A DNA stretch of 64,000 bases from Corallincola holothuriorum (GTDB taxonomy: Bacteria; Pseudomonadota; Gammaproteobacteria; Enterobacterales; Neiellaceae), in the NCBI RefSeq assembly GCF_003336225.1, contig NZ_QPID01000010.1, positions 119,586-183,585 on the forward strand. The letters are read 5' to 3'. How positions within the stretch are numbered: the first letter of the stretch is position 1; every line of letters starts with the position of its first letter. This document shows, one piece after another, positions 57,444 through 64,000 of the stretch. Under the pieces are notes generated by a model. It saw nothing but the letters and a program-made list of their open reading frames with translations, made no database searches and was not told the DNA's origin. Both the position numbers and the translations under genes were made by a program.

Positions 57444-58382
57444 GTGGCACTGCGCATTAGTTTGTTGAAATCTGTTGCCTTGCAAGGTTTGCTGGCTTTG
57501 TGTACTTTGTTTGTTTCGTTGCACCTGCAAGCTGAAGATCTTGAACCTCGCCGTTGGGCGCATCTCCCTATCAATACCAATTTCCTCGGTGCGGGCTATG
57601 CCAGCACCAAAGCCGATATAGACTTCGATCCGGTGCTTAAAATTGAAGAGGCAGAAGCGACGGTAGACACTTGGGTGGCCAAGTATATTCGCACCTTTGA
57701 ACTGTTCGATAAAAGTGCCCGTATCGGCGTGGCACAGGGCTATCAGAAAGGGCATTGGACTGGCATCCTTGACGGTGAGGCGGCGTCAACTTCTCGTGAT
57801 GGCGCTACCGACACCCTTGTTCGGTTCGCGGTGAATTTGTATGGCTCGCCACCGCTAGAGGGCAAAGAGTTTGTTGCCTATCGTAAAGCCAACCCTAATG
57901 AAACAATTGTTGGAGCCGGTATCTCGGTACAACTGCCTACCGGTGACTACATGTCGGATAAGCTGATTAATCTGGGTACGAATCGCTATACATTGCGTCC
58001 ACAGATTGGCGCGATCCACACCCGTGGTCAATGGTCGTTTGAAAGTACGGCGAGGGCGGTGATCTATTTCGACAATGATGACTTTTATGGTGGCAAGAAA
58101 CTAGAGAATGATCCGCTCTATGTGTTGAGTGGTCATCTTATTTATACTCATCGCCCCGGTATTTGGGGCAGTATCAGTGCTGCATACGATTACGGTGCGA
58201 AGCCGACCGTTGACGGTGTTGAGAAAGACAGCCGCAAAGAGGAGTTGCTGTTTGCCGCCAGTGTCGGCATTCCGATTAACCGCCATTTGGGGATCAAACT
58301 GGGTTACATCGGCTCGCGAACGCAGCGCACCACAGGTGTTGATACGGACTCCTTCGTTCTCGCAATGTCTGGATATTGGTAG
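57444..58382 (+). CDS. Outer-membrane transporter-like protein (phenol MetA-pathway type)
   Basis: Predicted beta-barrel of 312 residues with a signal peptide (1-30). It resembles the MetA-pathway phenol-degradation family (PF13557): a WAHLPINTNFLGAGYASTKADI opening, alternating amphipathic strands and a terminal aromatic residue (MSGYW, Trp last), as outer-membrane barrels have for BAM recognition. The start is a GTG with GGAGG-like sequence upstream. Substrate unknown; no aromatic-degradation genes are nearby, so the family name should not be read as function. Confidence 0.8.
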   Translation: MALRISLLKSVALQGLLALCTLFVSLHLQAEDLEPRRWAHLPINTNFLGAGYASTKADIDFDPVLKIEEAEATVDTWVAKYIRTFELFDKSARIGVAQGYQKGHWTGILDGEAASTSRDGATDTLVRFAVNLYGSPPLEGKEFVAYRKANPNETIVGAGISVQLPTGDYMSDKLINLGTNRYTLRPQIGAIHTRGQWSFESTARAVIYFDNDDFYGGKKLENDPLYVLSGHLIYTHRPGIWGSISAAYDYGAKPTVDGVEKDSRKEELLFAASVGIPINRHLGIKLGYIGSRTQRTTGVDTDSFVLAMSGYW

Positions 58383-58416
58383 GCAGCATCACAGCGTATA
58401 GCACTTATTCTGCTTG

Positions 58417-59295
58417 TTATTGCTGTTGCCACTGTTGATAGATAACCTCTTTTATATGCTCATAGCGTTTGCCCAAGGGGCGATGCTTTTTGCTGATTAG
58501 GTAGACGGTTTCAGTGACCGGTTGCGACAGTGATGCACAGCAGATCTGCCCAGCGTAAGGAAAATCATGCAGTGCCGATGCGGGTAGCACAGTAAAACCT
58601 ATTCCTCGGGCTATCGGCAGTAATATCTGGTTGAGTTGATTGATATAGCCGGCTTCATTAATTTCTGACATGCCAATAAACTGCGCTGGAAAATTCGCCG
58701 CCAGCGCTGCCGTGGCATAATGATGACCATCGGGATGATTAATAAATCCTAGCGCTTGCAGTTGCTGCCAACTGAATTCAGAGCCTGCTGGCATCACTAA
58801 GCAAAGTTCATCTTGTCCCAGTGTTTCTTGTTGTAGTGCGGGATCGTTCACTGCACGGGTGATCAAACCTAATTCACAGTGATTCTCTTTAACATCGGCA
58901 ATGATGCTTTCGTTTGGCGCAGCTTCGAGCTTTATCTGCAAGGCCGGGCAGCGTTGTTGCAGTGACAGTAGCTCAGGGTAAAGCTGATTGGCAATGGCGC
59001 CGGAGCATGCCAAACGGCACTCACCTTGCTCTCCTTCATCGCTGGCCAACTGCTCAATTAGATTTTGCTCTGCCGCCATTTGTGCCTGAGCATACTGTTG
59101 CAATGTTCGTCCCGCTTCCGTGAGCTCAAATCGTTTGCCAAATCGATGCAGCAGTGGCGTACCCAAGTGGGCTTCCAGTTTCATGATGTGCTGGCTAACA
59201 CCGGGCTGTGTCATATGCAGCTGTTCGGCGGTGTGGGTGAAATGTCCGGTTTCAGCCAGTACCAAAAAGGTTCTTAAATGGGTTGGATTTATCAT
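58417..59295 (-). CDS. LysR-family transcriptional regulator
   Basis: DNA-binding regulator of 292 residues: winged helix-turn-helix in the first 60 residues (FLVLAETGHFTHTAEQLHMTQPGVSQHIMKLEAHLG) and a substrate-binding domain for the effector (about 90-290). It is divergent from a VOC-family gene with 96 bases between start codons, the usual layout for a LysR regulator and its target. Effector unknown. Confidence 0.92.
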   Translation of the reverse strand: MINPTHLRTFLVLAETGHFTHTAEQLHMTQPGVSQHIMKLEAHLGTPLLHRFGKRFELTEAGRTLQQYAQAQMAAEQNLIEQLASDEGEQGECRLACSGAIANQLYPELLSLQQRCPALQIKLEAAPNESIIADVKENHCELGLITRAVNDPALQQETLGQDELCLVMPAGSEFSWQQLQALGFINHPDGHHYATAALAANFPAQFIGMSEINEAGYINQLNQILLPIARGIGFTVLPASALHDFPYAGQICCASLSQPVTETVYLISKKHRPLGKRYEHIKEVIYQQWQQQ

Positions 59296-59312
59296 TTCTA
59301 AATATTATTAAA

Positions 59313-59327
59313 ATCATAATTTATGAT
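59313..59327. promoter_or_regulatory. Probable LysR binding palindrome
   Basis: ATCATAA and TTATGAT arms around one central T contain a T-N11-A LysR box. Flanking AATATT sequences on both sides extend the imperfect symmetry to about 37 bases. It lies in the middle of the regulator/VOC intergenic region, so it probably controls both genes. Confidence 0.6.
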
Positions 59328-59391
59328 AATTTAATATTATCACAACTGTTCCCTATACTTGCTCTCGTTCCCAACGAAGAGAGTATTAGTT

Positions 59392-59910
59392 ATGACAAGC
59401 AATCAACCAACGCCTTATCCACGTACCTTTTCCCATATCGGTATCTCAGTGCCTGATTTGGATGCTGCGGTAAAATTCTATACCGAAGTCATGGGCTGGT
59501 ACCTGATCATGGAACCCACGGATATCACTGAAGATGACAGTGCCATCGGCGAGATGTGTACTGACGTATTTGGCGCGGGGTGGGAGCATTTTCGTATTGC
59601 CCATCTCTCCACCGGCGATCGTATTGGCGTGGAGCTGTTCGAATTTAAAAATCAGCAGAACCCGGAAGACAACTTTGAATACTGGAAAACTGGTGTGTTC
59701 CATTTCTGTGTTCAAGATCCGAATCTGGAAGAGTTAGCTGAAAAGATTGTGGCGGCGGGTGGTAAAAAGCGGATGAAAGCGCCGCGTTACTATTACCCAG
59801 GTGAAAAGCCTTACCGTATGATCTACATGGAAGACCCGTTCGGTAATATTGTTGAGATCTATAGCCATAGCTATGAGCTGCATTATTCCAGCGGTGCTTA
59901 TAACGGCTAA
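59392..59910 (+). CDS. VOC-superfamily (glyoxalase/dioxygenase-like) protein
   Basis: Metalloenzyme of the vicinal-oxygen-chelate fold, 172 residues from the ATG at 59392. FSHIGISVPDLDAAVKFYTEVMGW opens the first module; VELFEFKN, FHFCVQDPNLEELAEKI and DPFGNIVEIYSHSYE carry the likely metal ligands (His, Glu, His, Glu). Which reaction (isomerase, dioxygenase or resistance) cannot be told. It is the probable target of the divergent LysR regulator. Confidence 0.88.
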   Translation: MTSNQPTPYPRTFSHIGISVPDLDAAVKFYTEVMGWYLIMEPTDITEDDSAIGEMCTDVFGAGWEHFRIAHLSTGDRIGVELFEFKNQQNPEDNFEYWKTGVFHFCVQDPNLEELAEKIVAAGGKKRMKAPRYYYPGEKPYRMIYMEDPFGNIVEIYSHSYELHYSSGAYNG

Positions 59911-59912
59911 GT

Positions 59913-59948
59913 AAAAAGATAGCGCAGGCATTGTTGGCCTGCGCTATC
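59913..59948 (-). terminator. Strong terminator of prfH
   Basis: A perfect 12-bp stem (59918-59929 with 59937-59948) and a 7-base loop are followed on the minus strand by TTTTT (59917-59913). It ends the leftward prfH and may also catch the VOC transcript from the other side. Confidence 0.88.
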
Positions 59949-59972
59949 GATCTATCCACTTAAATGTTCATG

Positions 59973-60590
59973 CTATTTCACTAGCCTGAACTCACTGCCT
60001 TTAAACAGCTTCACCGGATTGCCCCGCTCTAGGGTCAAGTGGCTCTGCCACTGCTGTTGTTTCTTCGCTGCCACGGCTGAATCAGCCAGTTTTGCTAGCT
60101 TGTAAGCGATTAACTGTGTCGCTAAGCGCTTATTGGCGTGCTGACTGCGTTCAGAGGTGACTTTGACACTAATGCCGGTGGCAAGGTGCGTCGCTTGGAT
60201 CGCCGAATCAGTCTTGTTGACATGCTGACCGCCCGGACCACTGGCACGACAAGCACGATAGCTGATTTTGTTGTCTCCAGCGGTATTGCTTGAGGCAAAC
60301 AGCTCACAGCCAATAAACCAATTTTTCCGCTTATGTCGCGGCCGGTAAGGGCTGACACAGATCCACTGGATCACCCCCTGCCACTGGTTTGCAAACTGCC
60401 GTTCGTTCTCGCCGTCGATACTCAACAGTATCGAAGCAAAGGTGCCTTTTTCAGCGCCTTCGACTGATTCTATGACAGATACCGATAGCCCATGCTTGTC
60501 TGCTTCTTTTAGCAGGCAGGCATATGCTTTGGCGACGGCCAAACAACACTCAGCAGGCCCCTGGCCAGCGCTTAATTGCAATATCAACAT
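59973..60590 (-). CDS. prfH: Peptide chain release factor homologue PrfH
   Basis: PrfH is a release-factor-like protein that, with RtcB ligases, rescues ribosomes with cleaved 16S rRNA in studied cases. The product is 205 residues with [18 protein letters not shown] (GGQ at 120-122), the catalytic loop that triggers peptidyl-tRNA hydrolysis, and the PrfH-specific opening [19 protein letters not shown] and [19 protein letters not shown]. It lacks the codon-recognition domains of RF1/RF2. GGGGAG lies seven bases upstream of the start. Normally an rtcB gene sits next to it; here none does. Confidence 0.92.
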   Translation of the reverse strand: MLILQLSAGQGPAECCLAVAKAYACLLKEADKHGLSVSVIESVEGAEKGTFASILLSIDGENERQFANQWQGVIQWICVSPYRPRHKRKNWFIGCELFASSNTAGDNKISYRACRASGPGGQHVNKTDSAIQATHLATGISVKVTSERSQHANKRLATQLIAYKLAKLADSAVAAKKQQQWQSHLTLERGNPVKLFKGSEFRLVK

Positions 60591-60899
60591 CTGCCGTCTC
60601 CCCTGCCCATAGGCACGAAAACGGTGTTGGTTTGCCAGATATTTTTAGTTTGATTTTGCAGGTCGGCCATCGATAACCGTTGGCACGACATTGATTGAAC
60701 ATAGTTGCCCATATCCCAATTCCATAGTGATGATACAAATAGATGAATTGGCAAGCCGGCTGGCTGGGCAAACAGAAAGGCGTGTTAACCCAGAACAGGC
60801 TTGCATAGGTTTGTTGCTAATCGCATGGTGACCTCCTGCAAGTTGGTAAGTGAAAGCGGCGACATATTAACCAGTGCGTTTGCCTAAGGCAATGCCTCG
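60591..60899. other. Gene-poor stretch upstream of prfH
   Basis: About 310 bases with no convincing gene. On the minus strand a 13-codon frame at 60785-60826 (MRLATNLCKPVLG) has a very strong ribosome site, AGGAGGTCACC before the ATG; it could be a leader peptide for prfH or chance. No RtcB-like sequence is visible in any frame, so if an rtcB was once here it has been fully lost. Confidence 0.5.
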
Positions 60900-61604
60900 T
60901 TAATGTGTTGCGGGTAGATCAAACCATAGCCATTCACTGTCTGGGGCATTTTCAACTATCAGGTGTTGCATATCATGGCTGGCACTCACATTAAGGCCAT
61001 CACCAGCAGCTAGCTGATGATGTTCCAGATCTATAGACCCCTTGATCAGTTGCAAGTAGCCTTGGCGCCCGGCTGGCAATTCCAGCTGCGCTGTTGTGGT
61101 TTTTGCGTACCTTGCCAGATACACGGTTGCGTCTTGATGGACAGTTAAACTGCCTTCAGTGCCGTCTGGAGAAGCTACTTTGATCATTCCCTCCCCACGG
61201 AATCTTTTCTGTTGGTAGTCAGGCGTCAGCCCAAGTTGATCAGGTTGGATCCAGATCTGTAAGAACTCAGCCGTTTCAGTATTTGAGCCATTGTATTCCG
61301 AGTGGCTGATCCCGGTACCAGCACTCATTAATTGGAATTCACCGGCCGTGAGCCGTTGAATATGCCCCATGCTGTCTTGGTGCTCGAGAGTGCCTTTCAA
61401 TACGTAAGAGAGGATCTCCATATCCTGATGGGGGTGAGTGCCAAAGCCGCCACCTGGTTGCACGATATCCTGATTGATCACCCGCAGGGCTGACACCCCC
61501 ATATGTTGAGGATCGTAGTAGTGGCCGAAAGAAAAGCTGTGGCGGCTGTCTAGCCAACCTAAGTTGACGTGTCCACGTTCATTGGCTGGGCGAATAGTGA
61601 TCAT
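60900..61604 (-). CDS. Pirin-family protein (YhhW-like)
   Basis: Bicupin metalloprotein; E. coli YhhW has quercetin 2,3-dioxygenase activity in vitro. The product is 234 residues. RHSFSFGHYYDP, GFGTHPHQDMEIL and the second GTGISHSEYN contain the metal-binding residues of the first cupin (His57, His59, His101 region, Glu103). AGGAGGAG precedes the start. Physiological role unknown. Confidence 0.9.
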   Translation of the reverse strand: MITIRPANERGHVNLGWLDSRHSFSFGHYYDPQHMGVSALRVINQDIVQPGGGFGTHPHQDMEILSYVLKGTLEHQDSMGHIQRLTAGEFQLMSAGTGISHSEYNGSNTETAEFLQIWIQPDQLGLTPDYQQKRFRGEGMIKVASPDGTEGSLTVHQDATVYLARYAKTTTAQLELPAGRQGYLQLIKGSIDLEHHQLAAGDGLNVSASHDMQHLIVENAPDSEWLWFDLPATH

Positions 61605-61726
61605 CAGACTCTCCTCCTGTGGGTATGAGGAGAGATTAGATCCGATTATAAAGAACTAAAAGCGCAACTTATCGCCTGTTTTGTTCGATTTTATGATGAT
61701 GTTCGTCGTTTTGGTTTTGCTGTCTG

Positions 61727-62041
61727 CTACAACTTCAGGCTGGCGTAATAGAGCGCGAGTTGGCGGATATCCTCATCAGAGAGTGGCTTGGCCAAATTAC
61801 CCATGATCGGGTTTGGTCGCGCACCACTGCGAAACGCTTTCATCTGATTTTCAAAGTACACGGCTTGCTGTCCCGCCAGATGGGGATACATGGGGATCAC
61901 CGAAACGCCCTGTTCGCCATGGCAGGCGGCACAGGTCGTCGCTTTCTGTTTTCCTATAGCGATATCATCAGCGTTAACCGCTGTGCTGCAGATGAGACTG
62001 CTGATGACGGATAGCGCAAGCAAGGTGGAACGAGGGCTCAT
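61727..62041 (-). CDS. Periplasmic cytochrome c553-type
   Basis: Small class I cytochrome c of 104 residues, an electron carrier in the periplasm. Signal peptide 1-24; haem motif CAACH at 37-41; likely axial Met80 in PNPIMGNLAKPL. The start at 62041 has AAGGA seven bases upstream; the open frame to 62131 is not needed. It lies between nhaD and pirin but has no clear functional tie to either. Confidence 0.9.
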   Translation of the reverse strand: MSPRSTLLALSVISSLICSTAVNADDIAIGKQKATTCAACHGEQGVSVIPMYPHLAGQQAVYFENQMKAFRSGARPNPIMGNLAKPLSDEDIRQLALYYASLKL

Positions 62042-62146
62042 TTTGAGATCCTTAAAATCTATCGCGATGCGCGATGACGGTTTCACCACAGTATATAAAC
62101 CAAGCCGTATTCGGTTAGTGACCTTTATCAAGCTTGTTTTATGGCA

Positions 62147-63529
62147 TTAGCCGTTGACCAAAAAATGCACGCCGATGCCGGCACCATAGCCTAAAGCGAT
62201 GGTCCAGCTCCATTTCAGGTGTGACATAAAGGTGTAATGCCCTTTGGCAGCTCCCATTAAGGCCACGCCTGCTGCGGACCCCACCGACAGTAAGCTGCCG
62301 CCAACACCAGCAGTGAAGGTGATCAGCAGCCATTGGAAATGATCCATCTCGGGCGCCATGGTCAGAATGGCAAACATCACCGGGATATTATCGATCACAG
62401 AAGAGATCACGCCGGCGGCAATATTGGCTGGCGTAGCGCCCCAATCGCCATACATAACGCCAGAGGCGGCGGTAAGATAGCCAAGAAAGCCGAGGGCACC
62501 GACACAGTACATCACACCAAAGAAGAACAGTAGGGTGTCCCATTCCGGAACTGCCAATTTACTGAACGTATTAAAATCTCTGTCTTCGTGGTCATCGGCA
62601 AGAAACTGCGAACCAAGGTAGATAGATAAAAACAGCAGTGATAGCCCAAACATCATGCCCAGATAAGGTGGCAGGCCGAGGGCGTTTTCAAAAGTCACTG
62701 CCAGACAGATGGTGGTAATAAACAGCAAGCAACTTAGGTAACCCCCCCGTTTAACCTTGACCCTGTCTTCGATCGCGGGTGGCTTACCTGCAGGAATAAA
62801 TCGCGAGATGATCAGCGCCGGCACGATGTAGTTGGCGATCGCCGGCAAAAACAGCTGAAAAAATTCGGTAAACTCAATGCGCCCCGATTGCCAAACCATC
62901 AAGGTGGTAATATCGCCAAATGGTGAGAAAGCACCGCCCGCATTGGCGGCAATGACAATGGCGATACAGGTGAGACCAATAAACTGGCTGCTCTCCTTAC
63001 CCACCGCCATCACGACTGCGCCCATGATCAGGGCGGTAGTCAGGTTATCGGCAATTGGCGACAGGAAAAAAGCGATGATGCTGGTGGCCCAGAATAGCTG
63101 CTGGTAACTGAGCCCTCTGCCAACCAAATAGCCCTTTAATGCTTCAAACACGTTGCGCTCTTCCAGTGCATTTATGTAGATCATCGCGACCAACAGGAAC
63201 AGAAACAGCTCGGCGAACTCCGACAGGTTATGGGTGACTGCGGCCTCCAGTGCTTCCCGGCTCATGCCCATCTCCGCGCCAACTAAGGCGGCCAGCACCC
63301 ATAAGATCCCCGCCGCATTAATCATTGGCTTGGATTTAGGCAAGTTCAGTTGCTCTTCAAAGATCACCAGCGCGTAGGCGATAAAAAAGATGCACAGCGC
63401 GAAGATCGCCAAGGGGTGACTGAGTGCGGAGATCGATTCCTGGTGTGCCTCAAAGGCCGCACAAGGAAAACTGGTTAACAGGAAAACAGGCAATAGTCGC
63501 AGTGTGCTGGCATTGGGTATAAAGCGCAT
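62147..63529 (-). CDS. nhaD: Na+/H+ antiporter NhaD
   Basis: Sodium/proton antiporter of the NhaD type known from Vibrio and Alkalimonas, 460 residues with about 12 membrane segments and a signal-like N-terminus. Marks: FLSPIADNLTTALIMGAVVMAVG, FSPFGDITTLMVWQSG, GVISSVIDNIPVMFAILTM and SVGSAAGVALMGAAKGHYTFMSHLKW. This ArsB/NhaD-type carrier is not related to the NhaP-type antiporter at 24738, so the cell has two sodium export systems in this window. Confidence 0.94.
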   Translation of the reverse strand: MRFIPNASTLRLLPVFLLTSFPCAAFEAHQESISALSHPLAIFALCIFFIAYALVIFEEQLNLPKSKPMINAAGILWVLAALVGAEMGMSREALEAAVTHNLSEFAELFLFLLVAMIYINALEERNVFEALKGYLVGRGLSYQQLFWATSIIAFFLSPIADNLTTALIMGAVVMAVGKESSQFIGLTCIAIVIAANAGGAFSPFGDITTLMVWQSGRIEFTEFFQLFLPAIANYIVPALIISRFIPAGKPPAIEDRVKVKRGGYLSCLLFITTICLAVTFENALGLPPYLGMMFGLSLLFLSIYLGSQFLADDHEDRDFNTFSKLAVPEWDTLLFFFGVMYCVGALGFLGYLTAASGVMYGDWGATPANIAAGVISSVIDNIPVMFAILTMAPEMDHFQWLLITFTAGVGGSLLSVGSAAGVALMGAAKGHYTFMSHLKWSWTIALGYGAGIGVHFLVNG

Positions 63530-64000
63530 AGGTGAAAAATCCGCAATGAAGTCAGTGAGTAACCATAGTTAAAAGTGTAGTGGCTAGAGGCCTGAATGGG
63601 CGGAGATTTTTTTAGGGTGGGCATTATAGCGATGCGCTGATTTTTACTGGATAAAAGCACAACACTGTATGGATGTGCATGTGATGTCTGTCAAATCACG
63701 ATCTGCCGCTAATTTCGGCGTATTTTGTGAAAAAGAGAGTAAAAATCGACTAATCAGTAAGTTATGATCAAATTACTAATTAATAAAAAGTAGGTTAGAC
63801 GGGATCTTTCCGGTTTGGGGTGATAGGTATACATGGCCCCTTTATCCAGATAGATGGTCCGTGTAGTTCTATCTAGCGTTGTACTCGCCGAGGCAGGCCT
63901 CGGGGAAGTCTTTTTTTGCTAGATTGCTGGATAAATAAACAGTGGTTTGCTATAGCTTAGTCCATGAAAAGGACACTGCAAACGCTGCTGGATCAGCACT
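63530..64000. other. Gene-poor right end of the window
   Basis: No convincing gene in 471 bases. ATTATA at 63623-63628 is a TATAAT -10 on the minus strand for nhaD, without a good -35. A structured stretch at 63848-63917 is listed apart. An ATG at 63964 opens a frame (MKRTLQTLLDQH) that runs off the window; it has no ribosome site and is too short to judge. Confidence 0.5.
63848..63917 (+). ncRNA. Candidate small RNA or leader with terminator
   Basis: Two hairpins in a row: AGATAGA (63848-63854) with TCTATCT (63868-63874), and CCGAGG (63888-63893) with CCTCGG (63898-63903). Seven T follow at 63911-63917, seven bases after the second stem. This could be a small RNA or the end of a leader transcript. 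No known riboswitch consensus is visible, and the gap before the T-run weakens the terminator call. Confidence 0.3.

Noticed and set aside
60550..60771. 73-codon frame upstream of prfH as a possible rtcB remnant
   Set aside because: No RtcB motif (neither the cysteine/histidine metal site nor the C-terminal VCVKG-like end) and it overlaps prfH in another frame.

Overview
The window is one piece of a gammaproteobacterial chromosome of about 50 % GC, most likely from a marine member of the Alteromonadales or a relative. The evidence is protein similarity and gene order. Many blocks match the Escherichia coli 84-87 minute region, rearranged: tRNA-His/tRNA-Pro, rmuC, ubiE-ubiJ-ubiB-tatABC-tatD, hemB, rhlB-gppA, trxA, rho, ubiD-fre, hemC-hemD-hemX-hemY, cyaA, cyaY-lptM, dapF-yigA-xerC-yigB-uvrD, and rarD/yigI/recQ. 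Two unrelated Na+/H+ antiporters, a Mg-type HemB and a LapD/LapG pair fit a marine, surface-colonising bacterium. I cannot name the species from sequence alone.

Layout. 1-2.4 kb: the end of a tRNA operon with its terminator, rmuC and an RluA-type pseudouridine synthase. 2.4-6.5 kb: an insertion, relative to E. coli, between rmuC and ubiE, holding a small exported protein, a CnoX-like chaperedoxin and lapG-lapD. 6.6-12.6 kb: ubiquinone genes and the Tat translocase. 12.7-16.1 kb: a membrane diguanylate cyclase, a DUF3859 lipoprotein and hemB. 16.2-22.3 kb: RhlE-type helicase, gppA and rhlB leftward, trxA and rho rightward. 22.5-27.2 kb: an exported DUF642-like protein with a PEP-CTERM-like tail, an HD-GYP response regulator and an NhaP-type antiporter. 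27.3-29.8 kb: ubiD, a ferredoxin and fre. 29.8-35.0 kb: the leftward hem operon and a DUF2914 protein. 35.2-45.7 kb: cyaA, an esterase, cyaY, lptM, lysA, dapF, DUF484, xerC, yigB and uvrD. 45.7-47.4 kb: a patch of small unknown genes (two paralogous acidic exported proteins around a 52-residue basic protein, then DUF1289) next to overlapping palindromes. 47.6-54.6 kb: rarD, a chemoreceptor with its own solute-binding protein, a 901-residue tandem beta-amylase-like protein, and yigI. 54.8-64.0 kb: recQ, a SHOCT protein, an outer-membrane protein, a LysR/VOC divergent pair, an orphan prfH, pirin, a small cytochrome c, nhaD and a gene-poor end.

How the genes work together. Most operons are housekeeping: quinone and haem synthesis, Tat export, the lysine/diaminopimelate branch, DNA repair and resolution, and RNA helicase/termination factors. 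Three cyclic-di-GMP proteins (a diguanylate cyclase, an HD-GYP regulator and the LapD receptor) suggest control of surface attachment, although the adhesin that LapG would cut is not here. CyaA makes cAMP, and a perfect 16-bp CRP consensus site lies upstream of the beta-amylase gene with a promoter-like element at class I spacing, so starch or glycogen use is probably cAMP-controlled.

Most unusual: the beta-amylase-family protein, whose N-terminal half repeats the landmarks of its canonical C-terminal half; the small acidic/basic gene patch; a ferredoxin gene between ubiD and fre; and a prfH without its usual rtcB neighbour.
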